Assembly: GCA_019510185.1 (NCBI GenBank)
Contig: JAEKKV010000018.1
Span: forward strand, 44,582 to 108,581
Direction: 5' to 3'
DNA from: Verrucomicrobiota bacterium
Lineage (GTDB): Bacteria; Verrucomicrobiota; Verrucomicrobiia; Opitutales; Opitutaceae
DNA length: 64,000 nucleotides
Shown here: in pieces, positions 52,340 through 61,727 of the stretch
How the letters are laid out: each line of letters starts with the position of its first letter
Numbering within the stretch: position 1 is the first letter of the stretch
Notes under the pieces: generated by a model
Told to the model about the DNA's origin: nothing
The model's input: only the letters and a program-made list of their open reading frames with translations
The model's database searches: none
Translations under genes and position numbers: made by a program

Positions 52340-53032
52340 ATGCTCATTTGGATCATCCTCATTATCGTTCCCATGCTGTTCGGCTTCTATGCGCAGATGC
52401 GCGTGCATAGCGCCTACAAAAAAAACGTGGAAATTCCCTCACGCGGTGGCATCACCGGACGCGAGGCGGCCGAGGCGGTCATGCGCTCGGCGGGCATTGT
52501 CGACGTGGAAATCGTCGAAGTGCCCGGTCAGCTCACGGACCACTACGATCCCATTCACAAGCGTCTCGCGTTGTCCGAACTCAACTACAACGGCACCAGC
52601 CTGGCGGCGCTGGGTGTGTCTGCCCACGAGGCCGGCCACGCGATCCAGCACAAGGTCGGCTATGCCATGATGTCGATCCGCCAGACTTTGGCCCCGGCCA
52701 CTCAGATCGCCGCGGGCATCGCGAATTTTGTGCTCATCATCGGCATTTTCCTCATCAGCACCGCCATCGGCGGCAAGATGCTGATCCTCGGCGCGGTCGC
52801 GCTGGCGGTGATCTGCTTGTTCCAACTGGTGACGCTTCCGGTGGAGTTCGACGCGAGCCGCCGGGCGAAACAGCAACTGGTGACGCTCGGGATCGTGGAC
52901 CAGGACGAAATGAAGGGCGTCAACGAAACGCTGGACGCCGCCGGTCTGACCTATGTCGCGGCCTTTGCGGCCTCGCTCGGCACGCTCCTGCACATCCTGC
53001 TGCTCATTTCCGGCAGCCGTCGCGACGACTGA
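52340..53032 (+). CDS. Membrane zinc metallopeptidase (Zn_peptidase_2 family)
   Basis: A 230-residue membrane protein. One helix opens it (MLIWIILIIVPMLFGFYAQ), the zinc motif HEAGH is at residues 96-100 (ALGVSAHEAGHAIQHK), and two or three further helices follow. Family members are widespread but their substrates are largely unknown. The ATG at 52340 places the first helix at the very N-terminus. It is separated from the M3 gene by 174 bases and ends at a shared terminator with the convergent DUF2167 gene. Confidence 0.92.
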   Translation: MLIWIILIIVPMLFGFYAQMRVHSAYKKNVEIPSRGGITGREAAEAVMRSAGIVDVEIVEVPGQLTDHYDPIHKRLALSELNYNGTSLAALGVSAHEAGHAIQHKVGYAMMSIRQTLAPATQIAAGIANFVLIIGIFLISTAIGGKMLILGAVALAVICLFQLVTLPVEFDASRRAKQQLVTLGIVDQDEMKGVNETLDAAGLTYVAAFAASLGTLLHILLLISGSRRDD

Positions 53033-53053
53033 GCGGCGTTTTTCATCCAAACG

Positions 53054-53086
53054 AAAGCCGCGCCCGTTGAGGAGCGCGGCTTTTTT
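53054..53086. terminator. Rho-independent terminator between convergent genes
   Basis: AAAGCCGCGC (53054-53063) and GCGCGGCTTT (53074-53083) form a 10-bp stem with a T-run on the plus strand and a matching A-run on the other side, so it can terminate transcription from both sides. Confidence 0.92.
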
Positions 53087-53113
53087 GTGTCCGTATTCGA
53101 AAGCGGGGCTGGT

Positions 53114-54049
53114 TCAGGCGGCCGGCGGCGGGGTCGATTCTCCGGTGAACGGAGAGGCTTTGCTCTTTCGCCGGGCGAAGAGTCGCTTGAAAAAAGTCCC
53201 GATGGCGATGAAGGCGATGATGACGAATTTTTTGCCGGCCAGGATGAGAATCCAAAGGCCTTTGAGCAGACCGGTCTTGGCGGCGATGCCGCCGGCGACG
53301 AGGGCGGCCAGCCCATAGGTAGCGGTCTTGTCGGTGTCGGATTTGAAATCGGCATAGCGATTGCCGTCGGTGAAGTTGACCATCGAAAGGATCTTGGGCG
53401 TGGCGGCTTCGACGGCTTGGAGCTGGGGCATTGAGGCGATGGCATTGAGCACCAACACGCCGCGGCGGCCCAGAATGCGGATGTTGTAGTTGAGCGTGTG
53501 CTGGGGGGAGTCGCCGAACTGGATTTCCTTGGCCCAGTAAAGCTTGTGCGCGGACGCATCGTAGCGAGGGGGCGCAGCCCAGCCGATGAGCTGGATGGGC
53601 TCGAAGCCTTGCTTCTCGCGCTCCTTGTTACCGTCGAGCGCGCCTTCCTGCATCTGCTTGAGCATCTCGGCGTAATCGATCTTCGCCGCGTCATCGTCCT
53701 TCACGTACCCGTCTTCGGCGTAAGTGATGATGACCGCCCAGTCCTCGCCCGCCAGCGGATCGAAATGCGCGGACGTGATCATGCCGAGAATGCCGGAGCT
53801 TGGAGGATTGCCCCAAAGACGGGTGAGCACCGTCGCCGTGTCGTTGGAATTAAGATACCGAAAATCGGGCGGCAGCACGACCTTCGCCATGTTGCCCTTC
53901 AGGGTGATCTCGCCCTCTTGGTATTTCAGGGTGTCGGCCACCTTGCGCATCTCGGCGAAGCGCGCGGCGGGGTCGATTGGCGGGGGTGTTTCGGCGCGCA
54001 GGCAAAGCGCGGCGAGAAGGCAGAGTGCGAGCAGGCGGGTGAATTTCAT
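53114..54049 (-). CDS. DUF2167 membrane protein
   Basis: A 311-residue exported protein of the DUF2167 family. A signal peptide (about 1-18, LALCLLAALCLRA) leads to a globular domain with the family marks ITLKGNMAKVVLPPDFRYLN and WAVIITYAEDGYVKDDDA, then IGWAAPPRYDA and LYWAKEIQF. A C-terminal hydrophobic stretch at about 240-290 anchors it in the membrane. Function is unknown. It lies 24 bases downstream of the M50 gene on the same strand. Confidence 0.92.
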   Translation of the reverse strand: MKFTRLLALCLLAALCLRAETPPPIDPAARFAEMRKVADTLKYQEGEITLKGNMAKVVLPPDFRYLNSNDTATVLTRLWGNPPSSGILGMITSAHFDPLAGEDWAVIITYAEDGYVKDDDAAKIDYAEMLKQMQEGALDGNKEREKQGFEPIQLIGWAAPPRYDASAHKLYWAKEIQFGDSPQHTLNYNIRILGRRGVLVLNAIASMPQLQAVEAATPKILSMVNFTDGNRYADFKSDTDKTATYGLAALVAGGIAAKTGLLKGLWILILAGKKFVIIAFIAIGTFFKRLFARRKSKASPFTGESTPPPAA

Positions 54050-54073
54050 GGGATGCGTGGTGTGTTGAAGCGA

Positions 54074-54775
54074 TCAGCCGTAGCCGGCTCCTGGATAAAC
54101 CCAGTTGGCCGCCAGCAGAAAAAGCGGGTGAAACAGCGGACGGGTGAGCTTGAAGGCCACGATGAGGCCGCCGATGCGAAGCAGGGGGTTTTGCAGCGCG
54201 GTGGAGTAGGCGTGCGCGCGTTCCTTGCTCAAAAAAAGCAGCGGCAGGCTGGAGCCGTCGAGCGGCGGCAGGGGCAGGAGATTGAAGGCGAAGAGGAGAA
54301 GATTGAGCGAGAACATCACGCTCAGCAGCAAGGCGCCCAATTCGAACGGTCCGGAAACCGCCGCCGTGGTCAGATGGGTGCTGTCGATTTCTCCGGGCTG
54401 GATGAGAACGTTCCATTCTATGCCGACGCGAATAAGCAGGGCGGCGAGCAGCAGGAGGAGGAGATTGGCCGCCGGGCCGGCGAGCGCCATCAGACCGGCG
54501 CGCCGGGGATGCCGGAGCGCCCACGCGACATCATAGGGCGCGCTGGCCCAGCCGATCATCCAGCCGCCGAGCAACCAGCTGAGGATGGGAACGACGACCA
54601 TGCCGATCGGTTCGCGGCGAATGTGCGGCCAGGGATTAAGCGAGACCTGTCCTCCGCGAAAGGCCGTGTCGTCGCCCATGCGGTGGGCGCTCCAGGCATG
54701 CGCCGCTTCGTGCAGCACCGTGGAAAAAAGAAAGACCGCGTACCAGACCGCGCCGGGAAGAAGATCGGGATTCAC
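54074..54775 (-). CDS. Site-2-protease-like M50 metallopeptidase
   Basis: A 233-residue membrane metallopeptidase. The zinc motif HEAAH is at residues 22-26 (FSTVLHEAAHAWSAHRMGD) in the first helix, and the third ligand is in NLLPLPPLDGSSL. Six helices are predicted. Family members of this short form cut membrane proteins, but the target is unknown. It precedes DUF2167 by 24 bases, and the upstream region to 55007 is gene-free. Confidence 0.92.
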   Translation of the reverse strand: MNPDLLPGAVWYAVFLFSTVLHEAAHAWSAHRMGDDTAFRGGQVSLNPWPHIRREPIGMVVVPILSWLLGGWMIGWASAPYDVAWALRHPRRAGLMALAGPAANLLLLLLAALLIRVGIEWNVLIQPGEIDSTHLTTAAVSGPFELGALLLSVMFSLNLLLFAFNLLPLPPLDGSSLPLLFLSKERAHAYSTALQNPLLRIGGLIVAFKLTRPLFHPLFLLAANWVYPGAGYG

Positions 54776-55007
54776 GCGAGGGAGGACGTGGTTCTTGAAA
54801 GGAATGAAGGCCTAAGACTTTGCATTTCATGGCCCCGCGCAGGTTCTTGGGATTGCAAGGCGGAGGCGCAATGCTCCTTTGCGATTATGCGGCGATTTTT
54901 CGGCCGGGCTTAAAAGATTTCTTCTCCCTGAAGCCGATGAATTAAGCCCAAAGGGGGCCGACTGGTTTGTTTGGACAACGGCGGGTGGGCGGCGGTAGGG
55001 GTGGGGC
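54776..55007. other. 232-base gap between the M50 gene and the sensor kinase
   Basis: The two genes are divergent. I see no conserved gene, repeat or convincing promoter in the spacer, so it most likely holds two divergent promoters. Confidence 0.4.
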
Positions 55008-57989
55008 GTGTTCAAACTGCACTGCTGGCTGTTGTGGATGGTTTCTTTTGCCGGGGTGGCATTCTCGGCGGTGAATCCCTTGGCGGTCCAGACGGACGCA
55101 ATCCCCGTGTCGGCGGATTACCTGTCGCGCACCTGGGGCGTGGACGAGGGATTACCCAGCAACCGGGTGACGGGCCTCACGCAGACACCCGATGGTTATC
55201 TCTGGGTGGCGACGCTCGGCGGGTTGGCGCGGTTCGACGGCGTGAAGTTCACGGCATTTTATCCAGAGACCACTCCGGGGCTGGAATCGGATCACGCACA
55301 GGCGGTGTTCACCGCTCGTGATGGCAACCTATGGGTGGGCATGGAGGGTGGAGCGGTGGCGCGGAGGAGGGACGGTCGGTTTCAAACGGTCACGCCGTTC
55401 GCGGAAGGGGCAAAGGCCACGAGCTCGTTTGCCCAGGACGCCTCAGGAGCGGTTTGGTTTGGATCTAGGGCGACGGGTAAGGTGTTTCGCTGGCTGAACG
55501 GTAAGCTTACAACCTACACCGAACAGGAGGGGCTCCGCAGGAGCCCCGAGAATGAAGTCTGTTCAACGGTCAACGGAACGATCTGGTATGCTAACATGGC
55601 TGGCTGCGGGCCTTTTGACGGGACACGGTTCCAATCGATCGATCCGGCAGGGGAAGGGATGGTGCATCTGGCGCGAGCCGGGGATGGAGGGATGTGGGTG
55701 ACACGAGGGAATCAGCTGGTGCACCACCACCCCGATGGATCGCCGGAAACCAAGGTGGATGTAAGCGCATTATCCGTGCAGGTGATGATGGAAGACTCGT
55801 CGGGAACGCTGTGGTTGGGGACGAACAATGCCGGCTTGATTCGATTGAGGGACGGTCGTTTGGAGAAGGTTTCTGTTGAGGGAGGCGCGGTATCAGCTCT
55901 CTTTGAAGATCGAGAGGGCAACCTCTGGGTGGGCTTGCGATCGGGTGGGCTCATCCGTTTGCAGGCGCGTCGGTTTTACCTCCGGCAGATCCAGGATGGA
56001 TTGCCGGGCAATGATGTCTTTTCCGTATGCGCGGACAATGACGGGCGGCTCTGGCTCGCCGGGAGCAACCACATGCTGGTGCGTTCGACCGATGCGACCA
56101 ATCGCTCGTTCACCGCTCCAGAGGGCCTGCCGGATTTGCTGAAGGCTGTCATGGCGGTTCATCCTGATCCGTCCGGTGGCGTTTGGCTTGGGACGCTGCG
56201 TGGCCTGTTCCGCTACTCGGCGGAGGGGAGTTTCAGTCGTGAGTCCTTGCATGACTCCGTGACTGCGTTGCTGGTGGACCGGACTGGGGATTTATGGGCG
56301 GCGACCATCAAGGGTCCGCTGGTCCGTCATCAGGCCGGACAGGACTTTCGTATGCCGGAAGCCGGTGGATTGACCCAGGTGGTCGCCCTGGCCGAAGATC
56401 CGGTCGGTCGGATCTGGGCGGGAACCGTGGACGGTTTGGTATTTCAGAAATCAGGAGAGCAATTTGTCTCGGTGCCGTTGCCGGGGGCTAAACACGACCT
56501 CGTTCAGTTCATCGTTCCAGATGGTCCGAGCACGGTTTGGATCGGTGTGTGGAAGGGCGGACTTTATCGCTGGCAGAAGGGTCGGGTTGATCGGTTGCCA
56601 GACGGAGCAGGCTTGCCAACGGATAACCTCCGTTCTCTGAACATTACAGCAGAGGGTGACTTTTGGGTGGGCACGGCGCGGGGCTTGTTGCGCGTAGCCC
56701 GAAATGAGATCGAACCGGTCATGGACGGACGTCGGGATGCCTTGCACTGCATCGCCTACGGGCGGGATGACGGGTTGCCCTCGGTGGAGTTTGCCCACGG
56801 GTTTCGTAACGCCACGATCAAGACGCCCGATGGTCATCTCTGGTTCGCCACCTCCCAAGGCGCGTTGGAAATCACGCCAGAAGAAAAAACTTCACGGATC
56901 AGCGCACCCTCCTTGCCGGTCTTGATTGAAACGGTGCGGGTGGGCGAGCAAGCGATGGCCTTTGATGGAGAATCAAAACTGTTGATATTGCCGCGTTCCG
57001 GCCCGCTGGAAATCCGTTACACGCTGGCTCAGCTGAGCGCCTCGGAGCATGTGCGGTTTCGCTATCGTTTGTCGGGCATGGGTGGCGGCGAGTGGATCGA
57101 TGCCGATCACCAAAGGACGGCGCTGTTTAGCTATCTGCCGCCGGGCGACTACCGCTTTGAGGTCGCCGCCGCCGGGGCGGATGGGCCGTGGCTGCCGACG
57201 ACAGCATCGTTTGCCTTTACCATGCGCGCCGCGTGGTGGGAGACGGTCTGGTTTCGTTCGGGTGTCGGCCTGCTTGGCGCGCTGGCTTTGGCGGCGCTGG
57301 TGAGGATCGGGGTACAACGCCGGATGCGAGCGCGAATGCGCCGGCTGGAACAGGAGAATGCGCTGGAGCGCGAGCGCACCCGCATCGCGCGCGACATCCA
57401 TGACGAACTGGGTGCGAGCCTCACCCAGATTACGATCTCCAGCAAACTCATGAAACTGGCGCCGTCCGACGCGACCGCGGCTCACGTCGACGAGATCGCC
57501 ACCTTGGCCCGCCGCACGGTGGATTCGCTCGATGAAATTGTGTGGGCGGTCAATCCGCGCTACGACACCTATGCCGGGCTCGTCGAGTATGTGGGCAAGT
57601 TCGCGGTCAATTTCCTCCATGCGAGCGGGATCGCCTGCAAGATCGATGTCCCCGCGAGCCTGCCCTCGTCCCCGTTGGATTCAGACGTGCGCCATCACCT
57701 TTTCCTCGTCGCGAAAGAGGCCCTCAATAACATCGTCAAATACGCCGGCGCACACAACGTGTGCCTGAAGATCGAAATGACGGCGGGCGTTGTGAGTATC
57801 AGCATTTCGGACGATGGGTGTGGCTTCGAGGTGGGGAGCGAGCAGGCGGATGCCAATGGGCTCCGCAACATGCGTGAACGGATGGCGGAGCTGGGCGGGG
57901 AATGCCGGATCGAGAGCCGTCCGGGACAGGGAACCCGCGTTATTTTCCAATTGCCATTGGCCGGTGCCGGCCCGAAAGGCGAAGAGTGA
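55008..57989 (+). CDS. Reg_prop/Y_Y_Y-domain sensor histidine kinase
   Basis: A 993-residue kinase with GTG start. A signal peptide (about 1-22) leads to repeats of the two-component propeller (Reg_prop) type, each with a W-(V/L/I)-G-T/A-x-x-G pattern, for example LWVATLGGLARFDG, LWLGTNNAGLIRLRDG and VWLGTLRGLFRYS; they fill residues ~40-600 as beta-propellers in the periplasm. A Y_Y_Y domain (~665-735) and a membrane helix (~745-765) precede HisKA_3 with the phospho-acceptor His798 in RIARDIHDELGAS and a HATPase domain (LFLVAKEALNNIVKYA, ISDDGCGFE). It overlaps the response regulator by 4 bases, forming a typical pair. Such kinases often sense polysaccharides or their fragments. Confidence 0.92.
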   Translation: MFKLHCWLLWMVSFAGVAFSAVNPLAVQTDAIPVSADYLSRTWGVDEGLPSNRVTGLTQTPDGYLWVATLGGLARFDGVKFTAFYPETTPGLESDHAQAVFTARDGNLWVGMEGGAVARRRDGRFQTVTPFAEGAKATSSFAQDASGAVWFGSRATGKVFRWLNGKLTTYTEQEGLRRSPENEVCSTVNGTIWYANMAGCGPFDGTRFQSIDPAGEGMVHLARAGDGGMWVTRGNQLVHHHPDGSPETKVDVSALSVQVMMEDSSGTLWLGTNNAGLIRLRDGRLEKVSVEGGAVSALFEDREGNLWVGLRSGGLIRLQARRFYLRQIQDGLPGNDVFSVCADNDGRLWLAGSNHMLVRSTDATNRSFTAPEGLPDLLKAVMAVHPDPSGGVWLGTLRGLFRYSAEGSFSRESLHDSVTALLVDRTGDLWAATIKGPLVRHQAGQDFRMPEAGGLTQVVALAEDPVGRIWAGTVDGLVFQKSGEQFVSVPLPGAKHDLVQFIVPDGPSTVWIGVWKGGLYRWQKGRVDRLPDGAGLPTDNLRSLNITAEGDFWVGTARGLLRVARNEIEPVMDGRRDALHCIAYGRDDGLPSVEFAHGFRNATIKTPDGHLWFATSQGALEITPEEKTSRISAPSLPVLIETVRVGEQAMAFDGESKLLILPRSGPLEIRYTLAQLSASEHVRFRYRLSGMGGGEWIDADHQRTALFSYLPPGDYRFEVAAAGADGPWLPTTASFAFTMRAAWWETVWFRSGVGLLGALALAALVRIGVQRRMRARMRRLEQENALERERTRIARDIHDELGASLTQITISSKLMKLAPSDATAAHVDEIATLARRTVDSLDEIVWAVNPRYDTYAGLVEYVGKFAVNFLHASGIACKIDVPASLPSSPLDSDVRHHLFLVAKEALNNIVKYAGAHNVCLKIEMTAGVVSISISDDGCGFEVGSEQADANGLRNMRERMAELGGECRIESRPGQGTRVIFQLPLAGAGPKGEE

Positions 57990-58621
57990 CTACCCCCATA
58001 ACGCGTGTTTCCATCGTCGAGGACCATCGCGCCACCCGCGAAGGTCTGATCAAGTTGATCCGGCATGTGCCCGAGCTGGTCTGCGTGGGGGCCTATGGGA
58101 ACGTGGAACAGGCTGAACAGGAAATCCCGCAACACCTGCCCGACGTGGTGTTGATGGATATTAATCTGGCCGGCGGCAGCGGCATTAAATGCGTGGCCAA
58201 GCTCAAGCAGGCTCATCCTCAGGTCGAGTTTGTGATGCTCACAACCTACGACGACACGGATATGATCTTCAGCGCGCTGCGGGCCGGCGCCAGCGGTTAT
58301 CTGCTGAAGCGTGCTGCGCCGGACGAGCTGCTCGCGGCGATCACCGAGGTGCGCAAGGGCGGTTCACCCATGTCGATGGAGATCGCCCGCCGGGTGGTTT
58401 CCCATTTTCACGAGGTTCGCAAACCGGCGGGCGAGATCGAGACGCTTTCGAAGCGCGAGCGGGAGGTCTTGGATCACCTGTCGCAGGGATTGGCTTACAA
58501 GCAGATCGCGGATCAGTTGGGGATCAGCGCCAACACCGTGCATAACCACCTGCGGAAGATCTATGTAAAACTTCGTGTCCAATCCGGCACGGAGGCCGTG
58601 ATCAAGTTTTTGGGGCATTGA
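57986..58621 (+). CDS. NarL/LuxR-family response regulator
   Basis: A 211-residue response regulator starting with GTG 57986 inside the kinase stop. The receiver domain (1-~122) has the phospho-acceptor Asp58 in PDVVLMDINLAGG and the Lys-containing switch GASGYLLKRAAPDELL. The C-terminal LuxR-type HTH (about 145-205) reads LSKREREVLDHLSQGLAYKQ and ISANTVHNHLRKIYVKLRV. It is phosphorylated by the coupled kinase and binds DNA; the nearest candidate target is the PEP-CTERM gene that begins 415 bases downstream, but no site is proven. Confidence 0.94.
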   Translation: MTTPITRVSIVEDHRATREGLIKLIRHVPELVCVGAYGNVEQAEQEIPQHLPDVVLMDINLAGGSGIKCVAKLKQAHPQVEFVMLTTYDDTDMIFSALRAGASGYLLKRAAPDELLAAITEVRKGGSPMSMEIARRVVSHFHEVRKPAGEIETLSKREREVLDHLSQGLAYKQIADQLGISANTVHNHLRKIYVKLRVQSGTEAVIKFLGH

Positions 58622-59036
58622 GACACGCGCGAGGGCGTAGCCGTTATTGGCTTTGCGGTAGGTTAGGGGAACCTGCGTGGCGGGCGATCATATGCTGGCC
58701 CGATCAGCCGATTTTTTAAGCGCGAGCGAACGCGAATCCGCGTGCCTGCGGCGTTATTTTTTAAACGCGATTGTACGTCTAAGTAGCTTTTCCCAAGGAG
58801 ATTGATCGTCGTCTATCCTTGGAAGATCGTAGCCATTCGCGTTTGCCAAGCCACGAGTCCGACTCTGGTACCACCGTGTTGCAAGAGGCGGGCGCGATAG
58901 CCCGAACGGGCCATATCGAAGCGGCCCTTGGTTGTGCTTTAATGGATTCGCGTCGGGTTCGGTCTCTCCGCCTAGGGGCCCTTATCGGTGATGAATCGGC
59001 CTAGCCGCAAATGCCCAGACCCCACACGAAATTCTC
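58622..59036. other. 415-base gap with a 15-base direct repeat
   Basis: No gene is convincing here. ATTTTTTAAGCGCGA (58711-58725) and ATTTTTTAAACGCGA (58756-58770) are direct repeats with one mismatch, 45 bases apart start to start. Their position between the response regulator and the exported beta-repeat protein makes them candidate binding sites. A 61-codon frame at 58819-59004 lacks support. Confidence 0.5.
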
Positions 59037-61541
59037 ATGAAGCCCCAAGTTCACTCCCAATCCTCTCTTTTTGCTAAATTCCTGGCCCTGAGCCTTGGGC
59101 TTTCCGTTGCCGGGCTCTCACCGTTTGCAGTGCAATCCGTGCAAGCCACCAGCGATGTTTGGGGCGGCACCACGGATGCGACGTGGGCGACGAGCACCAA
59201 CTGGTCCACGGCCCCCGCGACCGTTCCAGGCACCGGCGACACCGCGACCTTCAGTGAATCGAGCATCTTTACCAACGGCAACACGACCCTTGATCTGGGC
59301 GCGGGAGTGACGATTGGCGCTTTGCTCTTTGATTCGTCCAACGCTGCCGCCTACACGATCGGTTCGGGAGCAGCGGGCAGCCAGACGCTGACGCTCGGCA
59401 CAACCGGCAACGCCATCACGGTGAACTCGACGGTCGCGAACAACGAGTTGATTAACGCCAACCTGGCCCTGTCTGTTACGCGAACGGTTTCCACTCCCTC
59501 CACCTACTACGCGGTGACCAACGATAGCACCACGAACATCCTCACACTTGCCGGTGGCATCAGCGCCAGCACTGCGGGCGTGAAGGTTCTCAACGTGACC
59601 GGCAGCGGTAATATCACGATTTCCGGCGCGATCACGTCCGGTTCCGGCAACATGAGCCTTTTCAAGACGGGCTCTGGCACGCTGACCCTCTCTGGTGGCG
59701 GCACCTTTAGCGGGACCGGCGTCACCGACGGCGCGGCTTTCGCCTCATCGGCGGTCTTTCGCGAAGGCACGACCATTCTCAACGGGGGAACCTACAGCAA
59801 CTCTGCCGGCGAACTCGTCGTTGGCGGTGTTGCCACCCATGGCGGCGTTGGCACCAACACGACGCTCCAGATTGAAAACGGCACGACCCTTAACGGCGTC
59901 ACCTGGTTGAGCATCGGACGTGGCAATGGCAACGGAACCGCCGCCTCTAATCTTACCCTGAACGGCAGTGCCTCAGTCACGTCTGATCACATGAGTGCTG
60001 GCTACAACGCCGGCAACACCGGCAACACGCCCAAGGGCGCGATCACACTCAATAACACGTCGTCGTTGAGCATCAACACCGCCGGTGAATTCCATTTGGG
60101 TGAATCCGCCGGGTCGAACTACACCATGACGTTGAACGACTCCTCCACGGTGACTCTCAACGGCACCCCCAGCGGAACCAATGCTCAAAGTAGCGCAAAA
60201 CGCTACATCGGCCTTGGTGGCACCGGCACCCTCACCCTTGCGGGTTCGGGAGCGACCTTCACGGATGCTTCGACCTTCGGTTTAATGATAGGCAATCAAA
60301 ACGGCACTGGCACGGTAAACGTCAACGCCGGCACCTTCAATCATACCAACGGTGAATTGATAGTCGCAGGATCTTTTACGAACGGAGCCTTCACCGGCTC
60401 GGGCACGGTGAATGTCGGCGGCGGCACCTTAAACACCAAGAGTCTGACCATTGGCCGCAACAACAATACCGTGGCTTCGACGCTCATCGGCACGGTGAAC
60501 GTGACCTCGGGCACAATGAATGTGACGGCGGGTGGCACCTTGGTAGGCTGGCAAGGCACGGGCACGACGGGCACGATCAATGTCAGCGGCGGCACCTACA
60601 ACCAAAACACGGTGGGGGGCGCTAATAACCTGAACCTCGGTTCCTTCAGCGGCGTTTCCGGCGCGGTGAATGTCTCCGGGGGTGCGCTGACCTTGCAGAA
60701 CAATTCCTCGCTGACGTTCTCCGACGTCGCTGCCACCACCGCGAACGGCACGCTGACCATCAGCGGCGGCAATGTGACCTTCTACAGCAATGCAGGCACC
60801 ACGGTCGGCGGCACGGGTGTGGTTGACCTGATGAAGACGACGGGAACGGGCACCAACACGATCAACCTGAACGGCGGCACACTGACGGCCAACCAGATCA
60901 AGGCGACCAGCGCCACCGGCACCCGCGTGATCAACTTCAACGGCGGCACGCTGAAAAACGCTGGCGGCAATTCCAATGGCTTGGGTGCCACCTTCCTCGC
61001 CAGTGGCGTGGCCACCACCGCCAACGTGCGCAACGGCGGAGCGATCATCGACACCAACGGAAACAGCATGACCATCGCCCAAGCGCTCGTGCATAGCACC
61101 GTTGGCGGTGACAACGCCACCGACGGCGGTCTTACCAAGCAGGGCACGGGCACGTTGACGCTGACCGGCACGAACACCTTTACGGGCAACACCACGATCA
61201 GCGCGGGCACGCTGACGCTGGGGAGCAGCGCCGCGTCGGCGACGTTCTTGGCGGATGCGTCCAGTCTCTATCTGACGACCGGGGCTTTGCTCAACCTGAG
61301 CTTCACCAGTAACTCCGTCATGGAGTCGATTGCCGGCTTGTACATCGATGGAGTGAAGCAGTCGTCCGGCACGTGGGGGGCGGTGGGTTCGGGAGCGACC
61401 TTCGAGAATGCGCTCATCACCGGCACGGGCCTGCTGAATGTCTCCGCCATCCCCGAGCCCGCCACTTACGCCGCGATCTTCGGTGCCCTCGCCATCGGTA
61501 TGGCCGCTCTTCGGCGCCGGCGCGCCGCTGGCCGGGTCTGA
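59037..61541 (+). CDS. Beta-strand-repeat surface protein with PEP-CTERM sorting signal
   Basis: An 834-residue exported protein. A signal peptide (about 1-38) is followed by a Gly/Thr/Ser/Asn-rich parallel beta-helix region with autotransporter-associated repeats, for example LTKQGTGTLTLTGTNTFTGN near residue 695. The end IPEPATYAAIFGALAIGMAA followed by RRRRAAGR is a complete PEP-CTERM signal: motif, hydrophobic helix and basic tail, recognised by exosortase. The protein is therefore expected on the surface or in the matrix. Its gene is followed by a terminator and may be controlled by the two-component pair upstream. No exosortase gene is in the window. Confidence 0.93.
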   Translation: MKPQVHSQSSLFAKFLALSLGLSVAGLSPFAVQSVQATSDVWGGTTDATWATSTNWSTAPATVPGTGDTATFSESSIFTNGNTTLDLGAGVTIGALLFDSSNAAAYTIGSGAAGSQTLTLGTTGNAITVNSTVANNELINANLALSVTRTVSTPSTYYAVTNDSTTNILTLAGGISASTAGVKVLNVTGSGNITISGAITSGSGNMSLFKTGSGTLTLSGGGTFSGTGVTDGAAFASSAVFREGTTILNGGTYSNSAGELVVGGVATHGGVGTNTTLQIENGTTLNGVTWLSIGRGNGNGTAASNLTLNGSASVTSDHMSAGYNAGNTGNTPKGAITLNNTSSLSINTAGEFHLGESAGSNYTMTLNDSSTVTLNGTPSGTNAQSSAKRYIGLGGTGTLTLAGSGATFTDASTFGLMIGNQNGTGTVNVNAGTFNHTNGELIVAGSFTNGAFTGSGTVNVGGGTLNTKSLTIGRNNNTVASTLIGTVNVTSGTMNVTAGGTLVGWQGTGTTGTINVSGGTYNQNTVGGANNLNLGSFSGVSGAVNVSGGALTLQNNSSLTFSDVAATTANGTLTISGGNVTFYSNAGTTVGGTGVVDLMKTTGTGTNTINLNGGTLTANQIKATSATGTRVINFNGGTLKNAGGNSNGLGATFLASGVATTANVRNGGAIIDTNGNSMTIAQALVHSTVGGDNATDGGLTKQGTGTLTLTGTNTFTGNTTISAGTLTLGSSAASATFLADASSLYLTTGALLNLSFTSNSVMESIAGLYIDGVKQSSGTWGAVGSGATFENALITGTGLLNVSAIPEPATYAAIFGALAIGMAALRRRRAAGRV

Positions 61542-61578
61542 GCGGTCTTACTCCCGGACTCTAACATTCATTCAACCA

Positions 61579-61609
61579 GGGGAGGGGGCTTACGCCATCC
61601 TCCCCTTTT
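61579..61609 (+). terminator. Rho-independent terminator after the PEP-CTERM gene
   Basis: GGGGAGG (61579-61585) pairs with CCTCCCC (61599-61605), the loop can add a GGC/GCC inner stem, and TTTT follows. Confidence 0.8.
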
Positions 61610-61727
61610 CGCTGGGTAGTTCATGGAAAGCTATTGGTTCCTCTCGCGCTGTGCCACCCGCCCCGTGCACGCAAATTTTCGACAACCGCCGCAACGTCCG
61701 CCGTCCGCCCCTTCCCCTACGAGCGAT

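Noticed and set aside
58867..58878. Sigma-54 promoter before the PEP-CTERM gene
   Set aside because: GG and GC elements are present but the spacing is 12 bases, not the required 10.
58819..59004. A 61-codon frame before the PEP-CTERM gene
   Set aside because: No ribosome-binding site, motif or coding pattern; treated as part of the regulatory gap.
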